Source: Cohnella phaseoli (GTDB lineage Bacteria > Bacillota > Bacilli > Paenibacillales > Paenibacillaceae). Taken from it: DNA of 64,000 nucleotides. Below are positions 1-9,079 of the stretch, piece by piece. The notes beneath the pieces are model-generated. The model was given only the letters and a program-made list of their open reading frames with translations. It searched no databases and had not been told where the DNA came from. The stretch lies in contig NZ_QRDZ01000002.1 of NCBI RefSeq assembly GCF_003386235.1, positions 310,001 through 374,000 on the forward strand, written 5' to 3'. Within the stretch, counting starts at the first letter, position 1; each line of letters opens with the position of its first letter. A program made the position numbers and the translations under genes.

Positions 1-50
1 GACCCGCCGTCTCGGTGATGAACCCGGACTTTTTGCACTAGCCTAACAAG

Positions 51-106
51 CAAGGCCCATCCGCCAAGTCGATTGCTGCACTTAGCGAATGGGCCTTGTT
101 TATTTT
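51..106. terminator. Bidirectional intrinsic terminator
   Basis: The arms CAAGGCCCAT (51-60) and ATGGGCCTTG (89-98) are perfect inverted complements enclosing a loop that is itself partly paired. A T-rich run follows on the + strand. It can end the MBL-fold gene on the minus strand and whatever + strand gene lies left of the window. Confidence 0.75.
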
Positions 107-120
107 GCGTCCGTTCAGCT

Positions 121-1125
121 TCACTGCCGACGCCAGCGCTCAGCCGCCTCGCCGGGTGCTCCCTCATGGACAATTCGGACGATCATCCCCTCGGCTTCCA
201 TCCGGACAAGATGGGCGATCGTCTCCGCCAGCGCAAAGCGCAGATTGTGCGTATTGCTTCTCAGCTTGGCTCCGAACAACAGCTCGCACACTTCGAAAGC
301 GGTAAGCTCTCCGTCTCCGATCAGCTCCGCCATCTTGTTCATCCGCCGAACGTGATGATCGAGCAGTTCGTCGATCCGCTCGCGGTAACGGGAGTAAGGA
401 TTCCGATGGCCTGGAAACAAAATGCCCACCTCCAGCGATCGGAGCCTCCGCAGACTGTCCAGAAAAGACAGCAGCGGGTCTGGATCTCCCCCAGGCATCC
501 AACCGATGTTAGGCGAGATGTCCGGCAACACCTGATCTCCTCCAAGCAATCGACGGCTCATCCGATCGTAGAAGAGCAGATGGCCCGGAGCATGGCCTTC
601 TCCCCCATGCACCTCCCATTCGATGCCGCCCATCACGAACGTCTCTCCCGGCGAAACGAGCCGCACTTCGCGCGGATGCGGCGACACCTTCTCCCGAAAA
701 CCTGCCAGATGCCCGTGCATAGCTTCGCCCAGCTCTGCGGGCAATCCATGGCGCAGCAATGCTGCGGTCAACTCGTCCGAGAACGTCTCCCCTTCTCCCC
801 ATAGCCGGCGCACATTGCGCAGCGCAACCGGGGACATCCAGACCGGCGCGCCGGTGCGCTCCTGAAACCACCCGGCCATCCCATAATGGTCGGGATGATG
901 ATGGGTGACGACGATGCTGGTAATGCTCGTCCACGCCAGATTGCGACTCCTCATCAACTCTTCCCAGAACGCTTCCGTCTCCTCCAGCCGCAGCCCCGGG
1001 TCGATCACCGTCCAGCCTGCTTCTCCCTCGGGCAGCAAATATGCGTTTACCCATTTTAACGAATACGGAAGCGGCACTTTAACCTGCAGCCAGCCTCCGT
1101 CCCATTCCGTAATCCGATCGTTCAT
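121..1125 (-). CDS. MBL-fold metallo-hydrolase
   Basis: This is a metallo-beta-lactamase fold hydrolase of about 334 residues. The zinc signature THHHPDH follows strand VTSIVV at about residues 70-80, and a further metal-ligand segment GGEGHAPGH comes near residue 178. The C-terminal third (a DELLDHH..RM segment followed by a helical domain ending in a winged-helix-like stretch) is the extension common in RNase Z/glyoxalase-II-like bacterial MBL proteins. The substrate cannot be told from sequence. The start is set at the second ATG because GGGGAG lies 9 nt before it; the first ATG directly abuts that ribosome site. The gene is divergent from the ATP-grasp cluster and has its own terminator. 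Confidence 0.9.
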   Translation of the reverse strand: MNDRITEWDGGWLQVKVPLPYSLKWVNAYLLPEGEAGWTVIDPGLRLEETEAFWEELMRSRNLAWTSITSIVVTHHHPDHYGMAGWFQERTGAPVWMSPVALRNVRRLWGEGETFSDELTAALLRHGLPAELGEAMHGHLAGFREKVSPHPREVRLVSPGETFVMGGIEWEVHGGEGHAPGHLLFYDRMSRRLLGGDQVLPDISPNIGWMPGGDPDPLLSFLDSLRRLRSLEVGILFPGHRNPYSRYRERIDELLDHHVRRMNKMAELIGDGELTAFEVCELLFGAKLRSNTHNLRFALAETIAHLVRMEAEGMIVRIVHEGAPGEAAERWRRQ

Positions 1126-1265
1126 CGTTCGCATCTCCCCACAATAATCAATCGTTTCGCAGCTCTTTCCCCGTTATGGACCGCCCTCTTCATCGCCGCA
1201 AAACGGTTGCCGAATTTCCATCCCGACCTTCATTGTTCGCCAGTCCCAATCCAACCGGGGCAATC

Positions 1266-1293
1266 ACCGATAGATAGATGTCCTCATATGATG
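1266..1293 (+). promoter_or_regulatory. Candidate sigma-K-like promoter for the YheC/D cluster
   Basis: AC at 1266-1267 is followed after 17 nt by CATATGATG at 1285-1293. The sigma-K pattern is AC-N16/17-CATANNNTA, so one of the core positions (last A) differs. The position, 80 nt before the first coat-type ATP-grasp gene, fits late mother-cell expression. This is a pattern match only. Confidence 0.3.
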
Positions 1294-1372
1294 GAGTATT
1301 CTCGCTAGCCCCCGGGAAGGAAGCCTCTAAGCCTTCTCCGCGACATTCGCACAGGTGGAAGGAGTACGAAAC

Positions 1373-2740
1373 ATGTCCACCCCGAAAATCGACGTTCATG
1401 TCGTCAGTTCCGGCATACTGTCCGACGACGTCCTGATGCTGGGGGAGTCCCTGATCAAGCAATTGAGAATACCCTCCCAGCAGCACCTTGCTCTGCAGTT
1501 CGGTTCTTTCCGCCACTCCGTTACCGTCGTCCCGGTTCCCCGGTACGAGGGGCTGCGCATCAGCCAAACGCTCGCTCGCCGAATGGGCATCTATTCGGGC
1601 ACTCCGCTGCGTCTGCTGTATCAGCAGTCGACCCGGACGCTCGCCCTCGGCCCGTTGATCGGCGTGCTGGTCAGCCGGGATCATTCGAATCAGCCGGATA
1701 AGCCGTTCGGGGATATTACGATGTTTTGCCGCGAGCTGACGGATGCCTGCCGGAGCCAAGGCGCATACGTGTATTTTTTCACTCCGAACGCCATCGGGTC
1801 AAGTCTCTCTTCCGTGGAGGGCTGGGTATACACCAAAGGCTGGCACAGGTTAACGCTCCCGGCGCCCGATGTCGTCAACAATCGTCTCACCTCCCGCAAA
1901 CTGGAGAACAGGCCGGTTGTTCAACAGTTCATGGGGGAAATCAAGCGCCGCTTCGGCGCGCACGTGTTCAATGAGAAGTTTCTCGACAAGTCGGAAGTGT
2001 TCGACGCGCTCAAGAAGGACGCAGGCTTGCAGAAGTATTTGCCGGAATCCCACTCCCTGCACAACTATACGATGCTCAAAAGCATGTGCTCCAGGTACAG
2101 CACCGTCTTCCTTAAGCCTGTAAGAGGCAGTCTGGGCAAAGGCATCATTCGCGTTTCCCGTCTCGGTCCGGACAACTGGCAAGCTTCGTACGCCACAGCC
2201 CTCGGCACGAAGCGGCAAACGTTCGGAAGTCTGGTGAAGCTGTTCTCTACGCTCGCAGGCAAGATGAAAACCGTTCGTTACCTGATTCAGCAAGGCCTGC
2301 AATTGATCGAAATCGGCGGAAGGCCGGTCGACTACAGGGCGCTCGCGCAAAAAAACGCCAGCGGCAAATGGGCGATTACTTCGATTGTCGCCCGAACGGC
2401 GGGGAGCCAGCACTTCGTCTCTAACCTCGCCCGCGGAGGCACGTTGTCGACCGTCAGAGAATCCGTCGCCAAGTCCAATCTTCCCGCCCAACATCGGGGA
2501 GACGCTTCCTTGCGCCTGTCGAGAGCCGCTTTGGACATTGCCAAAGGCATCGACATGTACATTCCCGCGCATTTCGCCGAGCTCGGCATCGATCTCGCGC
2601 TCGACACGTCCGGCCGGGTATGGCTGCTCGAAGTGAATTCCAAGCCTTCTAAGAACGATAACACACCGCTTAAGGAAGGAAAAATCCGTCCTTCGGTACG
2701 GATGCTCATTCAATATGCCCGCTATATTTCAGGCTTCTAA
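1373..2740 (+). CDS. YheC/YheD-type coat ATP-grasp protein 1 (long form)
   Basis: A 455-residue member of the YheC/YheD endospore coat-associated family, which carries an ATP-grasp fold. About 100 N-terminal residues form a separate domain ending in LALGPLIGVLVSR, the YheD-type head. The ATP-grasp part has the glycine-rich loop KPVRGSLGKGI, a Q-rich strand (LIQQGLQLIE), VDYRALAQKN, and the metal-binding end DLALD...WLLEVNSKPS. The family's biochemical reaction is unknown; ATP-grasp enzymes generally join a carboxylate to an amine or thiol through an acylphosphate. The start is the ATG at 1373, since GGAAGGAG sits 8 nt upstream; the upstream in-frame GTG lies inside the ribosome-site region. 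It is the first gene of a five-gene coupled run. Confidence 0.88.
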   Translation: MSTPKIDVHVVSSGILSDDVLMLGESLIKQLRIPSQQHLALQFGSFRHSVTVVPVPRYEGLRISQTLARRMGIYSGTPLRLLYQQSTRTLALGPLIGVLVSRDHSNQPDKPFGDITMFCRELTDACRSQGAYVYFFTPNAIGSSLSSVEGWVYTKGWHRLTLPAPDVVNNRLTSRKLENRPVVQQFMGEIKRRFGAHVFNEKFLDKSEVFDALKKDAGLQKYLPESHSLHNYTMLKSMCSRYSTVFLKPVRGSLGKGIIRVSRLGPDNWQASYATALGTKRQTFGSLVKLFSTLAGKMKTVRYLIQQGLQLIEIGGRPVDYRALAQKNASGKWAITSIVARTAGSQHFVSNLARGGTLSTVRESVAKSNLPAQHRGDASLRLSRAALDIAKGIDMYIPAHFAELGIDLALDTSGRVWLLEVNSKPSKNDNTPLKEGKIRPSVRMLIQYARYISGF

Positions 2741-3935
2741 GACGGTCATCGGAGCGCCGTCGCCCGCAGAGCTCGGCGTGCTCGTCTGCGAGCGCCCAGG
2801 CTGGCCGCCGTTCGCCGAAAGTCGCTATGTCAAACGTTTGTCCGTTATCGCCGCCGGTTTAGGCATGCAGCTGTTCGCCTTCGCGCCCTGGACGTGGAAC
2901 CCGCGGGACGATTCCGTCAAAGGATGGAGCTGGAACGAGCAATCGCGGGACTGGGAGCCTTCCAATCGCAGGCTGCCTTCCGTCGTCTACGACCGCGCCT
3001 GGCCGGAATCGGAGGAGGAGAAGCTGCGGTATCGACGTGCCCTGAAAGCCGTTCAAACGGCCAAGCGGCTCGTGCTTCTCAACGGTAGCCTGCCGCACAA
3101 AGGCAAAGTATACGAAATGCTCGTCAAGGAGAGCGAGTTCGCCGCTTACTTGCCGCCTACAGCCTTATACGAGGGCGCTTCCTCGCTGGCTCTTTGGCTG
3201 CGCAAACACAACGGCGCCGCCTTCCTTAAGCCGGTCGCCGGAAGTCAAGGCAAGCGGGTGCTGGCTATTACGCTCGATTCGGGAGGCGGTGCGGCGCTGT
3301 CCGGAAGGGACGACCGCAATCGGCCACTTATACGCAGCTATGACAACTCGGCTGAAGCGCTGCGCAGAATTGATCGCTGGATCGGCGACAGGAAGTATCT
3401 GATGCAGCCGCTGCTGGATATGAGAAGCGGCTCCGGGGAGCCTTACGACCTCCGAGCCTTGATGCAGAAAAACCGTCGCGGTAGATGGTCGTTGACCGGA
3501 ATCGCCGCCCGGATCGGCGCCCCTTCGTCCGTTACGGCCAATCTTCATGGCGGAGGCAAGGCCGCTCCGGCTGCCGGTACTTTGATTGCGCAGTTCGGCG
3601 AACGCCGGGGCGGGGAACTGCTGGAGGAGATCGCCAAGCTATCTTCGTCCATTGTCACGCGTTTGGAACAAACTTTTGGGAGATTCGCCGAAATCGGTTT
3701 GGACTTCGGAATAGAACGGAGCGGCAAGCTTTGGTTTCTGGAAGCCAACTCCAAGCCGGGCCGCTCCGCCATGAGCTCCGCTGGCGAAGGAGCCGCCTCG
3801 GCCGCAGCGGAGCAGCCTCTGTCCTATGCCAAATCCATCTTGCTTCGACTTGCGACAACCGACGCGCGGCGATCGCCGCCGGGTAGCGGTTGCGCTTCAC
3901 CTGGGAGGGTAATTCATGAGTTTGACCATCTGTAA
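2715..3935 (+). CDS. YheC/YheD-type coat ATP-grasp protein 2
   Basis: This 406-residue ATP-grasp protein lacks the N-terminal head of protein 1 and opens almost directly with the LGVLVCERPGW strand. Key segments are SVVYDRA, the phosphate loop KPVAGSQGKRV, YDLRALMQKN, and the metal-binding end GLDFGIE...WFLEANSKPGRS. It overlaps the previous gene by 26 nt with no clear ribosome site, so translation is probably coupled. Its catalytic-looking residues are intact, but sequence identity to its neighbours is modest, suggesting separate substrates rather than recent copies. The C-terminal tail after the ATP-grasp core is Ala/Arg-rich. Confidence 0.86.
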   Translation: MPAIFQASKTVIGAPSPAELGVLVCERPGWPPFAESRYVKRLSVIAAGLGMQLFAFAPWTWNPRDDSVKGWSWNEQSRDWEPSNRRLPSVVYDRAWPESEEEKLRYRRALKAVQTAKRLVLLNGSLPHKGKVYEMLVKESEFAAYLPPTALYEGASSLALWLRKHNGAAFLKPVAGSQGKRVLAITLDSGGGAALSGRDDRNRPLIRSYDNSAEALRRIDRWIGDRKYLMQPLLDMRSGSGEPYDLRALMQKNRRGRWSLTGIAARIGAPSSVTANLHGGGKAAPAAGTLIAQFGERRGGELLEEIAKLSSSIVTRLEQTFGRFAEIGLDFGIERSGKLWFLEANSKPGRSAMSSAGEGAASAAAEQPLSYAKSILLRLATTDARRSPPGSGCASPGRVIHEFDHL

Positions 3936-5292
3936 CGTCCATTTCACACAGCAGCCGGAACGTATCGTATGGTTCTCCAGCCCGCTTGCGAAGCTGCTTA
4001 AGCTTGGCGGACGTAAATCGGTCAACGTCAAGCTCGGCAAAGACGTCGTGCCCGCCACGGTTCGAACCATCAAACGTAAAGGCAACCATGTATATATGTC
4101 CGCGGGGCTGCGCCGTTCCGTGAAAGTTCCGAAATCAGGCAGCGTCTATCTCGTAGGCGAAGAAGGAGAAGACATTCAGCTCGGTCCCTTGATCGGGGTA
4201 CTCACGGACAGCGGAACGCGCTCTTCCTCCGCCCCGTTCGGTGAACGGACCGGGTTCGTCAAGCAATTGCTGGGCCTTGGCCAGAAGCGCGCCTACATGT
4301 TCGCCTTTACGCCCCGGGATATCAACTGGCAGCAGGAGAAGATCAACGGCTGGTTTCTCGACGGCGGAGGCGGCTGGACGAGACGAATCGTCCCGCTTCC
4401 CGACGTCATCTATAACCGGCTTCCGAGTCGGCGCGCCGAGACGGGCGCAACGATCACCTCGCTTCGCGAGCGGTTTATTCGCAAGAAAATCCCGTTTTTC
4501 AACTGGAGCTTCTTCAATAAAGCCGACGTCTATAAGCTGCTCGACAACGATCCCGAAGCGCTGCGGCACTTGCCAGAGTCGGTCAACAACCCGGCGCCGG
4601 AGAAAATTAAAGAGCTTCTGGAGAAGCATCAGTTTCTGTACTACAAGCCAAGCGCAGGCAGCCTCGGCGCAGGCATCTATCGCCTGACCTATCATCCGCG
4701 CAAAGGCTATTTCATCCGCTATCGCAAAAGCGGCGGCAACGTGCTGCTGCGCTTCAGTACCTTTGCCGGCCTGATGAAAATGCTGAGAGCCCGACACGGA
4801 GGCGACTTGAACAACTATGTCGCACAGCAAGGCATACGCCTTGTCGAAATCGACAATTGTCCGATCGATTTCCGCTTTCACATGCATAAGGACGGACGCA
4901 ACGAATGGGTCGTCGCCGGTATCGGGGCCAAGAAAGCCGGACGCGGAAGCGTAACGACGCACATCAAAAACGGGGGCTCGCTCATGACGCCCGAGCAGGC
5001 GCTCGGCCGCGCGTTCGGAGCGCGTTCGGAGGAAGTACTGAAGGAGGCTAGAACGGTTGCCGTCCGGCTGTCCGAAGCGATCGAGCGGAATTATTCGCAC
5101 CAACTCGGCGAGCTCGGCCTCGACATCGGCATCGACCGCGACGGCGAGGTATGGATGTTCGAGGCGAACGCCAAGCCCGGCAGATCGATCTTCAAGCATC
5201 CCGCCTTGAAGGAGCAAGGCAAAGCCTCTCTGGAATACATTCTCGAGCATTGTCTCTATCTAAGCAGATTCCGCAGGAGGGATGAATCTTGA
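3916..5292 (+). CDS. YheC/YheD-type coat ATP-grasp protein 3 (long form)
   Basis: A 458-residue long-form member. Residues about 1-95 are a head domain rich in basic beta strands (VNVKLGKD, ATVRTIKRKG) that ends in IQLGPLIGVLTDSG, matching the end of the head in protein 1. The ATP-grasp domain follows with VIYNRLPSRRAE, KPSAGSLGAGI, a VAQQGIRLVEID strand, and GLDIGID...WMFEANAKPGRS for metal binding. GGGAGG lies 6 nt before the ATG, and the start overlaps the previous gene by 20 nt. The head domain in only two of six paralogues suggests it is a targeting or interaction module (inference). Confidence 0.88.
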   Translation: MSLTICNVHFTQQPERIVWFSSPLAKLLKLGGRKSVNVKLGKDVVPATVRTIKRKGNHVYMSAGLRRSVKVPKSGSVYLVGEEGEDIQLGPLIGVLTDSGTRSSSAPFGERTGFVKQLLGLGQKRAYMFAFTPRDINWQQEKINGWFLDGGGGWTRRIVPLPDVIYNRLPSRRAETGATITSLRERFIRKKIPFFNWSFFNKADVYKLLDNDPEALRHLPESVNNPAPEKIKELLEKHQFLYYKPSAGSLGAGIYRLTYHPRKGYFIRYRKSGGNVLLRFSTFAGLMKMLRARHGGDLNNYVAQQGIRLVEIDNCPIDFRFHMHKDGRNEWVVAGIGAKKAGRGSVTTHIKNGGSLMTPEQALGRAFGARSEEVLKEARTVAVRLSEAIERNYSHQLGELGLDIGIDRDGEVWMFEANAKPGRSIFKHPALKEQGKASLEYILEHCLYLSRFRRRDES

Positions 5293-6461
5293 CGATTCCT
5301 AAACCTCTCCAAACCAAGGCGAGCGTAATGGAAGCGACGACCGACAAGCCGGTCGTCGCAATCCTTACAATCGAGGACGATACGCAATTGTTTAGGGGCA
5401 ATCGGGCGAACTTCGCGGATTTGATCCAAACCGGCCAGCAGATGGGCATTCTCACTTACGTCGTTACCGTTAAGCATTTGAAGCTGCAGGCGCCCAGAAT
5501 ACTCGGCTATATATTTCGGGAATCGGACGAAACTTGGGTGCAAGCCTGGTTCCCCCGTCCTCATGTCGTATACAACCGGATTCCGCAGCGGGAGGACGAA
5601 CGGCTGCCAAGAGTGAAGAAGAAACTGTCCGCCTTGGCGAAGCAGCCCGACATTCGTCTATTTAATCGACGTTTCTTCAACAAATGGTCGCTCTTCCAGT
5701 GGCTGAACGAGAGCAGAGCAACGAAGCCTTACATCCCTGAAACGAAAAAACTGACCGACTCGCTCGTGCTGAGCAGCCTGCTCAAAAGGCATCGCCTGCT
5801 CTACCTCAAGCCTGTTCGCGGCAAAGCAGGCGTCGGCATTATGACCGTAACCGTACAGCCGGAACGAAAACTGCCCTATCGTCTGCAGATTCAGGAGGAG
5901 AAGGGCAGCCGAACCTTCCGCGCAGGTACGATGAGGAGGCTGTGGGATCGCGTCTCGCGACAATCCGAGCGGCTTGGAGAGCCTTACATCGTCCAGCAGG
6001 GAATCGCACTTGCCTGCGTGAACAATCGGCCGTTCGATCTGCGCGCGCTTGTGCAGAAGAACGGGGCCGGCCAGTGGGAGCTTTCCGGCATCGGTGCAAG
6101 AGTTGCTGGCGATTCCAGCATTACGACTCACGTGCCCAGAGGAGGTTACATCGACGAGCCGGAGAAATTGCTTGTGTCCGTGTTCGGACAGGATAAAGCA
6201 GGCAAGGTGCTCGGCAAGGTGAAAGGGACGACGATTACGCTAGCTAAGCAAATCGAACGATCTTCGCATAGCAGGCTGTGTGAAATGTCGATGGATCTCG
6301 GCGTAGATACGACCGGCCATGTCTGGTTTTTCGAAGCCAACTCCAAGCCGATGAAATTCGACGAGCCGCACATTCGCAACAAGTCGCTGGAACGAATTTT
6401 TCAATATAGTCTATATCTGCACCGTTTGAAGCACGAATCTGGGGGAGGCGCGGTCACGTGA
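5289..6461 (+). CDS. YheC/YheD-type coat ATP-grasp protein 4
   Basis: This 390-residue member without the head domain starts at a TTG whose TTGA overlaps the stop of the previous gene; AGGAGGG lies 7 nt upstream, a coupling arrangement. Recognisable parts are VVAILTIEDD at the N-terminus, VVYNRIPQRE, the loop KPVRGKAGVGI, IVQQGIALA, FDLRALVQKN, and the metal-binding end SMDLGVD...WFFEANSKPM. It follows proteins 1-3 in the same transcript, so the products are likely made together in one compartment. Confidence 0.87.
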   Translation: MTIPKPLQTKASVMEATTDKPVVAILTIEDDTQLFRGNRANFADLIQTGQQMGILTYVVTVKHLKLQAPRILGYIFRESDETWVQAWFPRPHVVYNRIPQREDERLPRVKKKLSALAKQPDIRLFNRRFFNKWSLFQWLNESRATKPYIPETKKLTDSLVLSSLLKRHRLLYLKPVRGKAGVGIMTVTVQPERKLPYRLQIQEEKGSRTFRAGTMRRLWDRVSRQSERLGEPYIVQQGIALACVNNRPFDLRALVQKNGAGQWELSGIGARVAGDSSITTHVPRGGYIDEPEKLLVSVFGQDKAGKVLGKVKGTTITLAKQIERSSHSRLCEMSMDLGVDTTGHVWFFEANSKPMKFDEPHIRNKSLERIFQYSLYLHRLKHESGGGAVT

Positions 6462-6542
6462 CGTCGAACAGAGCATCCCTTGTCGCTTCAGACAGATTTC
6501 CATCGTTCGCGACGGCTTCGCCCGAGCGGAGGTGAATCTACG

Positions 6543-7727
6543 GTGCGACAGCCTACCCTCGGCATACTGACTCTTTATTTGAACGAATCGAAGTCGTTGG
6601 AAGAAAGGCCGGTTTACGAGAAAATGATTGCGGCTGGCAAGCGGGTCGGCTTGGACGTCTTCGTATTCACGCCTCAAGACGTGGACGACGGCAAAGAGCT
6701 CATCCGCGCCCAGCTGTACAACCCGGAGACGAAGAAATGGAGCCGCCGCTGGGTTCGCTTTCCTAACGTCATCTACGATCGCTGCCGGATTCAGAAAAGC
6801 CATCGCTTCGAACAATTGCTCGCTTTTCGCAAACGCTATTCCTATCTTCATTTTCTCAACCGGCCTCTTCGCAACAAATGGACGATCTATCGCGCGTTAA
6901 GCAAAGTGCCGGCCTTCCGCGTGCACTTGCCGGCCACAAGACTGTACCAGTCCGCTGAGGACGTTTCTCTGATGTTAAAGAAGTACCCGACCGTTTACCT
7001 GAAGCCGATCAACGGCACCGGAGGCAGAGGTATTCTGCGCATCGAGCGCGGGCGGGAAGGCGGCTTGCTGCTGCAAGGACGCAACCATTCGCGATCGATC
7101 GTACAGCCGAAGCATATTTCCCGCGGCCGGCTGGCTTCCGCGCTGGACAGCTGGGATAAGAAGGGCAATCGCTACATCGTTCAGCAGGGGCTGAACATTA
7201 AGCTTCCCAGCGGCAGAGTGCACGACTACCGAATGCTGGTGCAGAAAAACGGCTTGGGTATCTGGGAGGTTACCGGCTGCGCGGGCCGGGTCGGCCCTCT
7301 TCGCAGCATTACCTCCAACCTGCACGGTGGGGGCGAAGCGGCTCCGATGAACGATCTGCTGAGGCAATGGATCGGCAACGAGAGCGATATCCGGCAAATT
7401 CGCCAGACGGCGGAAGCGTTCGGGATCGACGTAGCGCGCTATCTGGAAACAACCTATGGCGCGCTGTGCGAGCTCGCCCTCGATCTGGCCATCGACCGGA
7501 GTGGAAAAATCTGGCTGATCGAGGTCAACCCGAAGCCCGCGCGCGAAGTATTTCATCAAGCCGGGGAGCGTGACGTATACCGCAAAGCGATCGTGCGCCC
7601 GATTGAGTACGCGCTATGGGCTTATCGGGAAAGGCGCGGCTTGCGCACCCAGAAAACAGGCTCCGGCGTCGCTGTCGATACGGAGCATCGTTCGTCCTCG
7701 GAAGCGAGCGACCAGGACGTCTCATAA
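6543..7727 (+). CDS. YheC/YheD-type coat ATP-grasp protein 5
   Basis: The fifth consecutive member has 394 residues from a GTG start with GGAGGTGA 7 nt upstream; the longer frame starting at 6480 has no ribosome site. Motifs are LGILTLYLNES at the N-terminus, VIYDRCRIQKSH, KPINGTGGRGI, IVQQGLNIK, HDYRMLVQKN and ALDLAID...WLIEVNPKPA. The final residues, SEASDQDVS, are encoded by a stretch that is duplicated immediately after the stop codon with a 46-bp period. A gap of 81 nt separates it from gene 4, the only real gap in the run. Confidence 0.87.
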   Translation: MRQPTLGILTLYLNESKSLEERPVYEKMIAAGKRVGLDVFVFTPQDVDDGKELIRAQLYNPETKKWSRRWVRFPNVIYDRCRIQKSHRFEQLLAFRKRYSYLHFLNRPLRNKWTIYRALSKVPAFRVHLPATRLYQSAEDVSLMLKKYPTVYLKPINGTGGRGILRIERGREGGLLLQGRNHSRSIVQPKHISRGRLASALDSWDKKGNRYIVQQGLNIKLPSGRVHDYRMLVQKNGLGIWEVTGCAGRVGPLRSITSNLHGGGEAAPMNDLLRQWIGNESDIRQIRQTAEAFGIDVARYLETTYGALCELALDLAIDRSGKIWLIEVNPKPAREVFHQAGERDVYRKAIVRPIEYALWAYRERRGLRTQKTGSGVAVDTEHRSSSEASDQDVS

Positions 7728-7789
7728 AGCTGTAGAGACGGTTTCGGAAGCGAGCGACTTGGATGTTTCCTAAAGCGGCGGAGGCTGAA

Positions 7790-7857
7790 AATGAGGCGGA
7801 GCTGGTAGAGAGGCGAAGCTGGTAATGAGGCGAAGCTGGTAATGAGGCGAAGTTGGT
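7790..7857. repeat. Four tandem copies of a 17-bp repeat
   Basis: The unit AATGAGGCGAAGCTGGT occurs four times in tandem (7790, 7807, 7824, 7841), with a few substitutions in the first, second and fourth copies. It lies just after the last of the five ATP-grasp genes and has no recognisable function. Confidence 0.8.
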
Positions 7858-7884
7858 AGAGGGGGGCGCTGTCGGCGCTCGGGG

Positions 7885-8087
7885 TCGTCCCATAAGTCAG
7901 CCTACTTGATGTGAAAGATAATCGATAAACAGATGAAAGGTTAGTACCTCCCTCCGATGCTATACGCTCCCGAAACCTGAATGGGCAAACCATTTGCAAG
8001 GTTTCAGGAGCGTATGAGGCAATCTACGGGAGGTATATACACCTTCTCTCTTATCGATTTTCTCATCAAGCTCCGCTATGGGACAGG
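7885..8087. mobile_element. MITE-like palindromic element, copy A
   Basis: A 203-bp imperfect palindrome. The ends are TCGTCCCATAAG at left and CTATGGGACAG at right, inverted complements apart from scattered mismatches. The middle carries TCCGATGCTATACG and, in reverse, CGTATGAGGCA flanking a small hairpin of GAAACCT and AGGTTTC. The same layout and central words occur in the element at 49104-49318 and in half form at 28523-28605. It encodes no transposase, so a non-autonomous element or a structured RNA are both possible. Confidence 0.6.
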
Positions 8088-8143
8088 CCTTTTGCGTTGT
8101 GCTGTGAACTTTGCCGAACATCGGCTTCTTCCTCGCTGGAGTA

Positions 8144-8569
8144 CCGCCTGGCGGTCTTATTGGCTAGTCCCCGGCGTTTTCTCGCCAATAGGGCCGCCTG
8201 ACAGTCTTATTCGCTGGTCCCCGGCATTTTTCTGGCCAATAGGGCCGCCTCGCGGTCTTATTCGCTGGTCCCCGGCATATTTCTCGCCAATAGGGCCGCC
8301 TCGCGGTCTTATTCGCTGGTCCCCGGCATATTTCTCGCCAATAGGGCCGCCTGACGGTCTTATTCGCTGGTCCCCGGCATTTTTCTCGCCAATAGGGCCG
8401 CCTGACGGTCTTATTCGCAAGTCCCCGGCATTTTTCTCGCCAATAGGGCCGCCTGACGGTCTTATCTCGCTGGTCCCCGGCATTTTTCTCGCCAATAGGG
8501 CCGCCTGACGGTCTTATTCGCTGGTCCCAGGCATTTTTCTCGCCAATAGGGCCGCCTCGCGGTCTTATT
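8144..8569. repeat. 51-bp tandem repeat array, eight units plus a partial
   Basis: Units begin CCGCCTGACGGTCTTATTCG and contain GGTCCCCGGCA and CTCGCCAATAGGG. They start at 8144, 8194, 8245, 8296, 8347, 8398, 8449 and 8501, with a partial at 8552. Seven vary by substitution, the first is 50 bp and the seventh 52 bp. Position 7-8 of each unit alternates between TGAC and TCGC/TGGC; the latter allows a 4-bp CCGC/GCGG stem. No unique spacers, so it is not a CRISPR. Confidence 0.92.
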
Positions 8570-9079
8570 TGCCGGAAATCAGCTGCCTCACGCTGATAGT
8601 GCAATCTATATCTTGGCGCTAACTTCAGCAGTAGAGGGTAGCTAAGCCTCGGCGCTACCCAGGCGGGGATAAAAACCCAAATATTACTTAAGATCCAACC
8701 ACTGGAGACGAATAGTCTACTTAACCTGATAACATTGCCCTCTTCCCTCTCCTTCTCTCCTTCCCTCCTTCCCTCTCCCCACCACCTCCTCGCCCACCAA
8801 TCCCAATCTGCGCTGCAGAGTTGCATTGTCCTGTCTTTTCAGCCGTTACTGCGAGTCGAAAGGAAACGGCAACGGCGGATTCTGACGAGTTTTTTTGCGT
8901 ACATATTTCTTCGTGGTCGGCTTGGACACCTGTAACGTCAAGCGCTCTCACTCTCTTGCCGCGAGTTGAAGCGAATATTTACGTTGACAGGCGGTATTTG
9001 TCCTAAGCGAACCTCGGTCGTCCATCATAAGTTGTGGAGGATCAAGTAAAAAATTTATACGGAGCAGGTGTTCGAAAAT

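Larger units (their letters stand above)
7728..9079. other. 1.35-kb non-coding repeat-bearing region
   Basis: No convincing gene lies here. In order it holds a partial duplication of the end of the preceding gene (second copy from about 7745), four 17-bp repeats (7790-7857), a 203-bp palindromic element (7885-8087), the 51-bp tandem array (8144-8569), a polypyrimidine tract (8735-8800), and the leader of the glycosyltransferase gene. Open frames through the array are by-products of a period divisible by three and are broken by 50- and 52-bp units. Confidence 0.75.

Noticed and set aside
1..50. 3' end of a gene at the left edge
   Set aside because: Too short to identify; only the terminator after it can be supported.
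4135..5250. 371-codon antisense frame over the third YheC/D gene
   Set aside because: A shadow of a GC-rich gene; the sense frame has family motifs and a good ribosome site.
7981..8508. 175-codon frame, and minus-strand frames of 112 and 220 codons, across the 51-bp array
   Set aside because: A period divisible by three keeps several frames open by chance; units of 50 and 52 bp shift the frame, and there is no ribosome site.
8144..8569. CRISPR array
   Set aside because: Units are contiguous with no unique spacers and there are no cas genes in the window.
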